Assembly (NCBI GenBank): GCA_039029535.1
Contig: JBCCFW010000141.1
Location: 1-20,809, forward strand
Direction of reading: 5' to 3'
DNA from: JBCCFW01 sp039029535
GTDB taxonomy: Bacteria; Acidobacteriota; JBCCFW01
DNA: 20,809 nt
Shown here piece after piece: positions 9,401-14,841 of this stretch. Positions within the stretch are counted from its first letter, which is position 1; every line of letters starts with the position of its first letter. The notes under the pieces are model-generated. The model was given only the letters and a program-made list of their open reading frames with translations. It was not told where the DNA came from and did not search any database. The translations under genes and the position numbers were made by a program.

Positions 9401-11171
9401 GCTCCTGGCCGTAGCCGCGCGCGCACTGCTCCAGCCAGACCGCCATGTCCTCGTCGCTGCACTCACCGGGCACGGCGTCCGGATTCGAGATGAAGCGGTC
9501 GAAACAAGGCGATTCGTTGCAGCCATCGAGATCGTGACCATAGCTCGGCACGCGGACCTGGCACTCCGGCGGACGGCTGACCCCCTCGCACTCGGTTCCG
9601 GTGCAGTCCCGCACGAGCCCGCAGTCGAAGCAGGGGTCGTCGGTGCAATGCTCGGGGAGGCCGAGGCACTCGACGGCGAAGTCGTCGAGGAGGCTCTCGC
9701 AGTGCTCGCAGCTGGCTACCGTGAACGGCGAGGCTCCGAAGAGGCACCGATGGCAGGCGTTTTCTTCCTCGCAGAAGGTCGGCCGTCCCCAGCTGTGGAA
9801 GTGACGCATCCAGTCCGTGCCGTCGATGCCGACGGAGGCGACGAGCTCGTCTTCCTTCTCCTCGCGCTCCTCGTATTGCAGCTCGAAGTGGTTGCCGAAG
9901 GCGTCGACGACCCGCTTCAGCCGGGCCTCGAAGTACTGACCCAGGGGGTAGAGACCGTGGTAGCTGTTGTACGGCTGGAGCGCGGCATGGTCGAGGCTCA
10001 GGCTGAGGTCGCAGCGCGTCGTCTCGAACTCGAAGACCGTGGAGTCCTCGGCGATCAGCTCGAACTCGCAGTTCTCCGGGTCGACGAGGACGAGCTGCTC
10101 GTCGCTGACCGTGCCGCTCCAGCTGTATCGCCACTCGATCTCGTTCCACGAGTCTTGAACGAAGATGCGCCGCTTGCCCCGGCCATCTTCCAGGACGATC
10201 TGCTCGACGACCCCTCCGTAGCCGGTCGAGCGCAGCCGCATCTCCCAGGGGAAGAACCAGCTTTCCCCGAAGGCGTCGGAGCCGAGGTACTTCTTGTCCG
10301 GGTGGTCGCCCCACTCGGGGAAGCCTGCAAGGTCCTGGACCCGCGAGCGGTGCGTGCGCGCCATCGTGACGGGTAGGCTGGGTGACAGCCCGGGCATGGT
10401 GAAGTCGACCTCGTGGAGCTGGAACTCGCCCCGGCCGAGGGCGACGGCCTCCCCTTCCCCGCAGCTCATCGAGGTGTCGATGGGACAGTCCGGCGGGGCG
10501 GCGTGAACGACGCTGGTGCGGTAGGCCTGACACTCGTAACGGCAGGGATCCCACGCGCCGAAATTGAAGGTCCGGTAGTCGTAACGGAAGCCGCCGTCCT
10601 CGATGAGCTGATGGGTCTCGTCCAGGGACCGGATCCGCGCGCACCAGTTGTCGTCGATCTCCCAGTCGACGCCGTTATCGGGCGAGACGACGCGGTGGTA
10701 GTCCCCGTCGTCGGAGCCCGACGCCGAGCAGTCGTCCCAGAGCCCTCCCCATCGCACTCGATACTCGCTGACGCAGCACTCGGGCTCGTGGCCGTTCCAC
10801 TCGAACTCGAAGTCCCCCCAGTAGGCCTCGTTGTCGGCGCATTGCTGCTCCGTCATGTCGAAGCAGACCAGCTGGCCGCAGGCGCGTGGCAACTGCGCCT
10901 GACCGAGAAACGCCAGGTCGGCCCCGACCGGGTTGGTGATGTCATTGAGGGCCTGGCAGGTGCAGTCGTTACCGACGGTCACCGAGTAAAACGGTGGGAT
11001 GCAGACGCACTCGGTGAAGATGTCTCGGATCGGCGCATCACCGGGGCCCGGGCCGGGCTCGCCGATGCCGCCCGCGAGCACGGTCGTGGCGCTCGTCAGG
11101 GCCAGGCAGGTGGCGAGCAGCCAGGACAGGAGGGGAAGGGAGCGGAAGGCGATGGTGAATGGGCTGGTCAT
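3474..11171 (-). CDS. Sec-exported Rhs/YD-repeat polymorphic toxin with Hint domain and C-terminal toxin tip
   Basis: The 2565-residue protein starts at ATG 11171-11169, five bases after a GAGG ribosome site. The frame is open for 139 more codons upstream, but that part overlaps the neighbouring gene and lacks protein-like composition. Order of parts: signal peptide (1-33, cleavage after VLA); Cys-rich head; an entry segment with FTMPGLSPSLPVTMARTH (about 240); a second Cys-rich insert (about 465-560); many YD repeats (about 650-2070); the Rhs core end DPIGLWG...VDPLGL (2072-2116); a helical linker (2117-2243); Hint (2244-2458); toxin tip (2459-2565). By family knowledge the YD repeats build a hollow shell enclosing the tip. 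There is no PAAR or VgrG-binding head, so secretion by Sec, then display or release, is more likely than type VI delivery. No frameshift is seen. Confidence 0.93.
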   Translation of the reverse strand: MTSPFTIAFRSLPLLSWLLATCLALTSATTVLAGGIGEPGPGPGDAPIRDIFTECVCIPPFYSVTVGNDCTCQALNDITNPVGADLAFLGQAQLPRACGQLVCFDMTEQQCADNEAYWGDFEFEWNGHEPECCVSEYRVRWGGLWDDCSASGSDDGDYHRVVSPDNGVDWEIDDNWCARIRSLDETHQLIEDGGFRYDYRTFNFGAWDPCRYECQAYRTSVVHAAPPDCPIDTSMSCGEGEAVALGRGEFQLHEVDFTMPGLSPSLPVTMARTHRSRVQDLAGFPEWGDHPDKKYLGSDAFGESWFFPWEMRLRSTGYGGVVEQIVLEDGRGKRRIFVQDSWNEIEWRYSWSGTVSDEQLVLVDPENCEFELIAEDSTVFEFETTRCDLSLSLDHAALQPYNSYHGLYPLGQYFEARLKRVVDAFGNHFELQYEEREEKEDELVASVGIDGTDWMRHFHSWGRPTFCEEENACHRCLFGASPFTVASCEHCESLLDDFAVECLGLPEHCTDDPCFDCGLVRDCTGTECEGVSRPPECQVRVPSYGHDLDGCNESPCFDRFISNPDAVPGECSDEDMAVWLEQCARGYGQEPKTPSDYLTAVLDSEGREVLSFEWRRFPNAYGGCLWQGDCWFDRVVSAERQDGATWTYEYDHREYQADWFEYDVLGRPVDSDPVPVYPEGDSWPGMLVSVTSPPVEGLLGFPSGSSERLVRRYGYGMPPYADFRPTVARLATLRDENGHLVFENAYYDDQVELTPEQLQDDGDCGNDRDYPVLLPGRLARRVIAPEEPDPRKIHYHYTPAAPDPEVPSAWIPGQLSQQAALDVFVNDHGRVSRHGMDVLGRETTTWRYHGLADPDELSTADDNLPTDRLRADDPEFHVWRTEHRGVTNKASFRRHPNGNQVASFTIAQLNPRPNPRLVSMNCRLPKRFSSKPEVIYRFAAPLPPEERWWHDPHVPEDFGLVEADQPRLATNYWYDFDQVGSCDDLRVYPDSHGVVLREREHEHPPRYYFDNAKDQDGVLDVLRRYNETFMTEEDWWSDLGAILQVEAEPDAQGRLRLSRVPEAVAGLHGIFGDDSRGGGTEVKHLYHESGPAKGLLRETIVDVGGLEHVTRYEYDDGLRVRSITDPMGNETLFEYNVLGWLLKERSPEIDPDGDGPLPAYRISTAHHYDRRGRVVRSSHDNLDHEGRAVPTNPWWITYWDHDGRGRLTEERRATALGQHQAIQHDYNVFGQVVETRRGGATSCDAPWDRTAFEYDALGRLYRQTEAPKITGGPCGALGTSEHELVTQTDYDGNGNVTRTVVGAGTSQPRITTMKYDGHDRLRRVIEPTGTVRNLSYDWRGGLVSEEIVGDDGRGSPKCLSHVEHEFDALGRNERSSQAFFDTLGSSPVLDGLGDDEPTCATATSGALIEDGTVDQETVWCYGCSLVLQETDHYGNETDHYYDGKERRRLTRDPLGNETEWIHDANDNVLFEIQRTISDLTGEVTTRTWSHGYDALSRRTWTQAPDGGLTRFHHDSLGRVTLTVGPRGTETELRYDGLGRLLRTERHPRPGAPPEEQPIVTEQRWNGASWLVAQVDANGNETLYGHDDRGRVETTTYEDGTVRTVLHDVFGNEQFTQEPDDVTRSQSWHDIGNRLTAKSVSSGDGGADPDTTIESYSYDGLNRIVKAVDDDSVVERAYDSLGGMTREAVSDRATGRSFPVRKVLDANGLVREKTYPSGRVLEITPRTATGPLSEVYRIEERSPNPRFIATYSYLGRSRPEQVLRGRGLRTTTTYDAAGRAKLIDHVSWETPIGGHQYEWDLAGNRIEDVDQRTGVRRTYDYDSFDRLTTSTIQSGSATPVGTVYDLDGVHNRRSVTIGGGAPGLYYMDATPLDEGGPADFQLNEYTSTPFGKTRHDLRGNTSWQEAASWNERAAKCAYDHDYRNRLVRARCDNGDREVEFSRDVFGRVFRKDVTELGTTTTTYRAHDQLQVIEEYDADGEVLASYVHGVGLDALVQADIGGEELWFSGDDLASTRVVTDHSGYVQERIDYDDYGWPIVTAGSSVESVSSVGNPFLFAGRRWEPELGWYDNRARYLDPRIGRFTTRDPIGLWGDDLNWGNGYAYVGSNPLSAVDPLGLEEEGIGDFLRDVWDTTRDGIADAFEEAMTFPDVGLPVAKEGFSQVADVHLVEADRAIEGLTGRRILLEQGAYDPDASHVVAAEQAFDARDSVRAVRDVAVGGVAAIGEIAEAGAKFARKNADAVKETCFAADTPVLTPTGLVDIDAIELGDAVVVVGRDVGRVRHSSTAIDEGDTNGGCLAIETQGVSDTGEPVRIDLLRTRQWAASQGAAVGRWLTLQSRVLAMGAALVVNAEPCDCPRVATAGESVVTGRFVYDRAVLPLHVEGLTEPIQTTPDHPFYSLDRQAWVLAGELLIGESLQTAAGATTVRTVGELGEPVPVFNLEVGGVHEFAITRMGIRVHNDCEVDYYRGAKPGEEPDFTPRPRVDYKTDANGHVKPTHGVSVFDNAGSVKTKGFDPHKVDQESVPDQLRIIQRGNDPHHHEIVPKPEVKLTPDEYAEKLKEIKTTPE
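3477..3797 (-). other. Rhs C-terminal toxin domain (107 residues, family not identified)
   Basis: This is the part after the Hint cleavage motif VHN, residues 2459-2565. Landmarks are YYRGAKPG, PRPRVDYKTD, THGVSVFDN, KGFDPHKVD, LRIIQRG, DPHHHEIVPKP and a charged C-terminal helix. An Arg in YRG, a Ser in GVSVF and a Glu in HEIVP are spaced roughly as the R-S-E triad of arginine-type ADP-ribosyltransferases, but this is only a resemblance. The HHH cluster with a nearby acidic residue would also suit a metal-dependent nuclease. GC over 3481-3840 is about 55% by hand count, against 68-73% in nearby core lines. That fits exchange of the tip between strains. Confidence 0.7.
3798..4442 (-). other. 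Hint (pre-toxin HINT, intein-like) self-cleaving domain
   Basis: Residues 2244-2458 of the Rhs protein. It opens with the intein-like block A, CFAADTPVLTPTG, whose first Cys is the nucleophile. It carries TTPDHPFY (block B-like Thr and His), then VPVFNLEVGGVHEF, and ends in GIRVHN, the block G His-Asn. The residue after HN is Asp, not Cys/Ser/Thr, so splicing is not expected; C-terminal cleavage by Asn cyclisation would free the tip. A segment of roughly 60-70 residues between the two conserved halves is Ala-rich and contains CDC. Function is established for the family; activity here is inferred. Confidence 0.88.
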
Positions 11172-11175
11172 GAGG

Positions 11176-11180
11176 TCCTC
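11176..11180 (-). promoter_or_regulatory. Ribosome binding site that fixes the Rhs start
   Basis: GAGGA on the minus strand ends a few bases before ATG 11171. Together with the signal peptide that begins at this ATG, it decides against the earlier in-frame ATG at 11588. Confidence 0.6.
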
Positions 11181-11229
11181 GTCCACGCTGGGATCGCGAG
11201 AGACGGCCTCAGTCAGCGCGGCCGTCACC

Positions 11230-11319
11230 GTCGAGCACGCCGAGTGCTCTTTCTGAACAACGGAACGAAGGTCGAACTGCGCAGGATGCGCAGGACTTTT
11301 TTCTTGGCGAGTGCTCGAC
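11230..11319. repeat. Inverted repeat in the Rhs leader
   Basis: GTCGAGCAC (11230-11238) and GTGCTCGAC (11311-11319) are perfect inverted copies. The nine bases CGAGTGCTC also occur directly repeated at 11241-11249 and 11308-11316, so two alternative pairings are possible. The element sits in the 217-base gap before the Rhs start and could fold in the leader RNA or bind a regulator. No clear sigma-70 or sigma-54 promoter was found in this gap. Confidence 0.4.
11277..11302 (+). terminator. Candidate intrinsic terminator on the plus strand
   Basis: A 7-base stem CTGCGCA, loop GGA, then TGCGCAG (11277-11293) is followed by GAC and six T residues (11297-11302). The geometry is that of a Rho-independent terminator acting on plus-strand transcription, although every gene here is on the minus strand. 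It would stop an antisense transcript coming from within the Rhs gene. The two stem arms are also a tandem repeat of TGCGCAGGA, so chance is possible. Confidence 0.35.
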
Positions 11320-11338
11320 CGGGCGCGACCCAGGGCGC

Positions 11339-11356
11339 GTGGGCCGTCGGGCCCAC
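11339..11356 (-). other. Hairpin after the 161-residue gene
   Basis: GTGGGCC-CGAC-GGCCCAC is a perfect 7-base stem with a 4-base loop, about 32 bases after the stop of the 161-residue gene on the minus strand. No T-run follows, so it is at most a weak or Rho-assisted terminator separating that gene from the Rhs gene. Confidence 0.35.
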
Positions 11357-11388
11357 ACCTTTTGGCTGCCGGACGGAGAGTCGGGCCC

Positions 11389-11874
11389 TCAGCTCTGGAA
11401 CACCGCGTCGTCGCCTGGGAGCAGCCACTCCACGGAGGCCAGGCGCAGGGTGAGACGGACGCTACGAGCCAACTGGAGGACGGCGTCGGCCTCGAGCGCG
11501 GCGAGCGGGAGCGGCTCGTGGGGTCGGACGACCTGTCGGTAGCCGCCCACGCGCGAGTTGAGGTCGTAGTCGAAGGCCCAGATGCCACGGCGCGCGACTT
11601 CGAGCCAATCGAGGGCCGAGGCGGGGCGCCCGGAGGATTGATGCTCGCCGTACTTGGAGACGAGGACCTCGACCTCGCTGACGACGGGGAGCGTCTCGAC
11701 GATCGAAGTGACCGCGTGAAGCTCGCTGCAGGTTGGAAGACAGGTCGACGGGACGGCTCCCCTTCCCGCCGAGGAGAAGAACCCGAGGCTGCCGTCAGCG
11801 TCGACCGCCAGCCAGTCGAGCTCGAGGCCGAGGTAGTCGTGTTGATGGAGCCAGGTGGTTCGGTTGCCGGTCAT
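11389..11874 (-). CDS. Unknown 161-residue protein upstream of Rhs, possibly an accessory or orphan immunity protein
   Basis: The protein starts at ATG 11874, six bases after the stop of the preceding gene, so the two are probably cotranscribed. It has no signal peptide or membrane segment. Composition is that of a real globular protein: LGLELDWLAVDADGSLGFFSS at residues 15-35, Gly- and Pro-containing turns, then an alpha/beta body with GIWAFDYDLN near residue 100 and a hydrophobic C-terminal helix. The pattern 'DW.A.D..G..GFFS.AG.G..P' recalls, from memory, small proteins found beside Rhs and other polymorphic toxins, some of which are immunity proteins. That recollection is unverified and I do not recognise a named family. 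Being upstream of the toxin, it would be an accessory or orphan immunity gene rather than the cognate one. Confidence 0.72.
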   Translation of the reverse strand: MTGNRTTWLHQHDYLGLELDWLAVDADGSLGFFSSAGRGAVPSTCLPTCSELHAVTSIVETLPVVSEVEVLVSKYGEHQSSGRPASALDWLEVARRGIWAFDYDLNSRVGGYRQVVRPHEPLPLAALEADAVLQLARSVRLTLRLASVEWLLPGDDAVFQS

Positions 11875-11880
11875 CGGTGA

Positions 11881-12450
11881 TCACTCTGACTCGAGCACGC
11901 GCCAGAGCTCGTCCATGGCCTCGTCGAGACCCTCCTGGCATTCGCGTTGACCCGTGACGACGGACCGCAGCCCGCGGGAGCACTCGACGATGGGGCGCTT
12001 ACCGATGGCCGTCTCGAGGATGGGAGACCCCGGGAGGGTCAACGAGGTCACGTCGCCAGGGCGCAGGCGGGGCTCACCGGGACGACTGCAATAGCTGTCG
12101 TTGAGCAGCGTGACGGAGGGCGGTGGTGACTTGCCCAGCTCCTGCAAGGCGTCGCAAAGGAAGGCGTGATCGCGTTCGTTGAGGCCGCGTTGGTCAGGCC
12201 TGACTGACACCATGTATAGGAGACCATCCGCTGCCTTCAGGAGAGCGCGATAGACCGCCAAGGTGTCGAGCAGTGCGTGGATGGGCATCAGGAAGTCGAG
12301 GCTGCCCCGGTCGGTTGGGACTCTCATGCCCAGGATGCCGTCTCGATCCAGGGTGTCTCTCCAGATGGCCTCTTTCGCACCTGCGTAGCCGTCATGAGCC
12401 AGGACTCCGTGTGCCCACATGACGGGGTCGGCGAACTGATGCCCTAGCAC
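11881..12450 (-). CDS. Putative degenerate small GTPase-like protein (MglA-like fold, no P-loop)
   Basis: The 189-residue protein begins at GTG 12450-12448, six bases after a perfect AGGAGG. An ATG further upstream would add 35 residues that only shadow the end of comF. The body recalls MglA-type GTPases: TDRGSLDFLMPI lies where MglA has TERTLFFDFLP, ALLKAADGLLYMVSV where it has LILKGVDGVVFVAD, and PSVTLLND where it has the strand leading into NKxD. No GxxxxGK[ST] and no NKxD are present, so GTP binding in the normal manner is not expected. A helical C-terminus follows. The fold assignment is inference by eye and could be wrong; the coding call rests on composition, the ribosome site and spacing. 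It lies 38 bases after comF and 6 before the next gene. Confidence 0.75.
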   Translation of the reverse strand: MLGHQFADPVMWAHGVLAHDGYAGAKEAIWRDTLDRDGILGMRVPTDRGSLDFLMPIHALLDTLAVYRALLKAADGLLYMVSVRPDQRGLNERDHAFLCDALQELGKSPPPSVTLLNDSYCSRPGEPRLRPGDVTSLTLPGSPILETAIGKRPIVECSRGLRSVVTGQRECQEGLDEAMDELWRVLESE

Positions 12451-12456
12451 GGCGAC

Positions 12457-12462
12457 CCTCCT
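12457..12462 (-). promoter_or_regulatory. Consensus ribosome binding site fixing a GTG start
   Basis: AGGAGG on the minus strand is 6 bases from GTG 12450. This perfect site decides the start of the degenerate GTPase-like gene and rules out the longer reading that overlaps comF. Confidence 0.75.
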
Positions 12463-12488
12463 GATGGCCCGTGATGATGGCTGGCTCG

Positions 12489-13262
12489 TCACGCCGGCGG
12501 CTCTACGAACGCCGACCGCGTCACCGCCACCACTCCACTCGCCTCCATCCCCCACGCGCGCAAGGCCTCGGACGCACGGTGCACCGTCGCCCCGGTCGTC
12601 ACGACGTCGTCGACGATCACGACCTTCAAGCGCTGTCCCCGTCGTCGAGCCCAGCGCAGCCGCAGTCCCGGACCAAATCGTGGTCCCCTCCTCCGCTCCC
12701 GCGCACCACGGCTCACCTGCGTTGGCTGCCCCGCCGGACGCGTCAGCCAGCGCAGCACCGGACGGTCCGCCCGACGCCCGATCTCCTCCGCGAGCAATGC
12801 CGCCGGATCGAAGCCACGCTCACGCAGCCGATGCGGGTCCGACGGCACCGGCACGATCCCGTCCGCCTCGTGCAGCGCCAGCCGCACGCGCAGGTCGCTG
12901 AAGGTCACCGACGCCAGCAGCTCGGCCAGCTCGCGACGACGCTCGTGCTTGAGCGCCCCGACCAGGTGCGCTGCCAGTCCCGCGTGCGGCAATGGCGCCA
13001 GCGTCGGCAGCACGGCCGGCTCCATGGCGCAACCGGAGCAGAGGACGACATTGGCCTCTTCCCCGTCGGCCAGCGGCAGGCTGCAGTGCCGACAGCAGCG
13101 ACCGGCCTCGCGATGCAGTCGGTCCACGCAGGACGGACAGGTCGGTCCGAGCCAGCCGGGAAGCTCCCCGTCGCAGCCCGGGCAGCGATCGTCGATGACC
13201 GTCGCGACGAGACACGCCGCGACACGACCCGGCCAGCGGCCGAGCTCCCTCCGCATGCTCAC
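12489..13262 (-). CDS. comF: ComF family phosphoribosyltransferase-like protein
   Basis: The 257-residue protein has the ComF layout. An N-terminal zinc-finger region carries CPGC at 27-30, CPSC at 42-45, CCRHC at 56-60 and CSGC at 75-78. It is followed by VGALKHERRRELAELL and a type I phosphoribosyltransferase fold with VPVPSDPHRLRERGFDPA (about 137-154), PTQVSRGARERR, and the PRPP loop VIVDDVVTTGAT (215-226). ComF is required for natural transformation in several bacteria; its biochemical substrate is not settled. The start is GTG at 13262 or ATG two codons later, 10 bases after the gpmI stop, with no strong ribosome site. Linkage to gpmI suggests cotranscription rather than a dedicated competence operon. 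The protein is cytoplasmic. Confidence 0.9.
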   Translation of the reverse strand: MSMRRELGRWPGRVAACLVATVIDDRCPGCDGELPGWLGPTCPSCVDRLHREAGRCCRHCSLPLADGEEANVVLCSGCAMEPAVLPTLAPLPHAGLAAHLVGALKHERRRELAELLASVTFSDLRVRLALHEADGIVPVPSDPHRLRERGFDPAALLAEEIGRRADRPVLRWLTRPAGQPTQVSRGARERRRGPRFGPGLRLRWARRRGQRLKVVIVDDVVTTGATVHRASEALRAWGMEASGVVAVTRSAFVEPPA

Positions 13263-13272
13263 CGGCGTCCGC

Positions 13273-14841
13273 TCAGTCTTCTCGCACGAGACAGCGCCCG
13301 CCCATGAGCGACGGCACCGGCAGGCCCGCCAGTCGCAGCAGGGTCGGCGCGACGTCGCAGAGGCCGCCGCCCTTCTCGAGACCCCAGCCGGCGCTCGGAC
13401 CTCGGGGATCGACCACGAGCAGTGGCACCGGTGAGGTCGTGTGGGAGGTCATGGCTCCGCCGTCCTCGGCGATCATGATCTCGGCGTTGCCGTGATCGGA
13501 GGTGACCAGGCAGACCGCGCCGACTTCACGACAGGCCTGAAGCAGCCGACCCACGCAGGCGTCGACCGTGCGCACGGCCTCGAGGGTCTCGTTGAGCTTC
13601 CCGCTGTGACCGACCATGTCGGCGTTCGCGTAGTTCACCGCCAGGAAGCGTGAGCCGCCCTTCTTCACCCAGCGGATGGCCTCTTCGGTGACGCCCGCCG
13701 CCGACATCTCTGGTTGGAGGTCGTAGGTGGCCACCTTCGGCGACGGGATCATGATCCGGTTCTCGCCGTCCTGCTCCTCCTCGCGACCACCGTTGAGGAA
13801 GTAGGTGACGTGACCGTACTTCTCGGTCTCGGCCAGGCGGAGCTGAGGCCAGCCCGCCCCCGCGAAGACGTCGCCCAGCACCTCCTGCGGGTGCTCGCGC
13901 TCGAAGAGCACGGGCAGGTCGAAGTCCTCCCGGTAGCGCGTCGTGCAGGTGTAGGTCGAGAGCTTCGGCTGGTGGATCTCGAACTCCGAGAAGCCCGGCG
14001 TGGTGAGGGCGTCGGTGATCTGCCGGACGCGGTCCGCGCGGAAGTTGAAGACGATGACGCCGTCGCCGTCGCGCAGCGGTGCGTCATCGGCCAGCAGCAC
14101 GGGCTCGACGAACTCGTCGGTGACACCCTCGTCGTAGGAGCGACGCAACGCCTCGACCGCGCTGCCCTCGCGTCGGGCCTCGCCCTGGAGCAGCGCGCGA
14201 CAGGCCTTCTCGGTACGCGGCCAGCGCTTGTCGCGGTCCATCGCGTGGTAGCGGCCCATGACCGTGCCGATGGTCGCGCCCCGGATGCCCACCAAGAACT
14301 TCTCGAGCCGACCGAGGTGATCGACGCCGCTGTGCGGAGGCGTGTCCCGGCCGTCGGTGAAGGCGTGCACGACCTGACGCTCGATGCCCGCGTCCGCCGC
14401 ATGGCGGATGAGGGTCTCGAGGTGTGCGAGATCGGAGTGAACCCCGGCGTCGGAGGCGAGGCCGAAGTAGTGCAGGCGACCACTTCCCTTCTTCACCGCC
14501 TCGAAGCAGGCGACGAGGTTCTCGTTGTTCGCCACCGGGGCGCTGCCGTCGGGGCCCTCGCGCATGGCCTTGTTGATGCGGAGGAGGTCCTGGTCGACGA
14601 TGCGGCCCGCCCCCAGCGTGAGATGGCCGACCTCGGAATTGCCCATGATGCCCGGCGGCAGCCCGACGGCTTCACCCGACGCGTCGAGTCGACTCCAGGG
14701 GCCCGTCATGAGCTCGGGCAGGACCGTCAGGCCCGCCTCGGTGATGGCGTTGCCGGCCGAGGCCGGGGCCTCTCCCCAGCCGTCGAGGACGCAGAGGACG
14801 ACCGGGGTCTCGCGGGGGTTGTTCGGAAACGCGCTGCTCAT
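13273..14841 (-). CDS. gpmI: 2,3-bisphosphoglycerate-independent phosphoglycerate mutase
   Basis: The 522-residue protein interconverts 3- and 2-phosphoglycerate in glycolysis and gluconeogenesis, using two metal ions and a phosphoserine intermediate. Visible family motifs are LDGWGE with metal ligand Asp20, GNSEVGH with catalytic Ser69, FTDGRDTPP (161-169), GRYHAMDRDKRW, NYANADMVGHSG, and SDHGNAE near the C-terminus, which holds further metal ligands. Length is normal for the family. The ATG overlaps the stop of the upstream LapA/LapB-like gene by ATGA, so translation is probably coupled. The protein is cytoplasmic. Nothing appears truncated or altered. Confidence 0.97.
   Translation of the reverse strand: MSSAFPNNPRETPVVLCVLDGWGEAPASAGNAITEAGLTVLPELMTGPWSRLDASGEAVGLPPGIMGNSEVGHLTLGAGRIVDQDLLRINKAMREGPDGSAPVANNENLVACFEAVKKGSGRLHYFGLASDAGVHSDLAHLETLIRHAADAGIERQVVHAFTDGRDTPPHSGVDHLGRLEKFLVGIRGATIGTVMGRYHAMDRDKRWPRTEKACRALLQGEARREGSAVEALRRSYDEGVTDEFVEPVLLADDAPLRDGDGVIVFNFRADRVRQITDALTTPGFSEFEIHQPKLSTYTCTTRYREDFDLPVLFEREHPQEVLGDVFAGAGWPQLRLAETEKYGHVTYFLNGGREEEQDGENRIMIPSPKVATYDLQPEMSAAGVTEEAIRWVKKGGSRFLAVNYANADMVGHSGKLNETLEAVRTVDACVGRLLQACREVGAVCLVTSDHGNAEIMIAEDGGAMTSHTTSPVPLLVVDPRGPSAGWGLEKGGGLCDVAPTLLRLAGLPVPSLMGGRCLVRED

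Noticed and set aside
8016..10376. Plus-strand open frame of 786 codons opposite the Rhs gene
   Set aside because: Same antisense composition with no domain motifs; the minus frame carries YD repeats throughout.
11080..11171. Lipoprotein signal (LATC) in the Rhs signal peptide
   Set aside because: Thr before the Cys is a poor lipobox, and a standard VLA cleavage site follows about ten residues later.
11172..11588. 139-codon N-terminal extension of the Rhs frame
   Set aside because: Composition is Ser/Arg/Pro-rich shadow sequence, it overlaps the 161-residue gene, and a signal peptide with ribosome site begins at ATG 11171.
12451..12555. 35-codon extension of the GTPase-like gene into comF
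   Set aside because: It is Gly/Ala/Arg-rich shadow of the comF end, while GTG 12450 follows a perfect AGGAGG.
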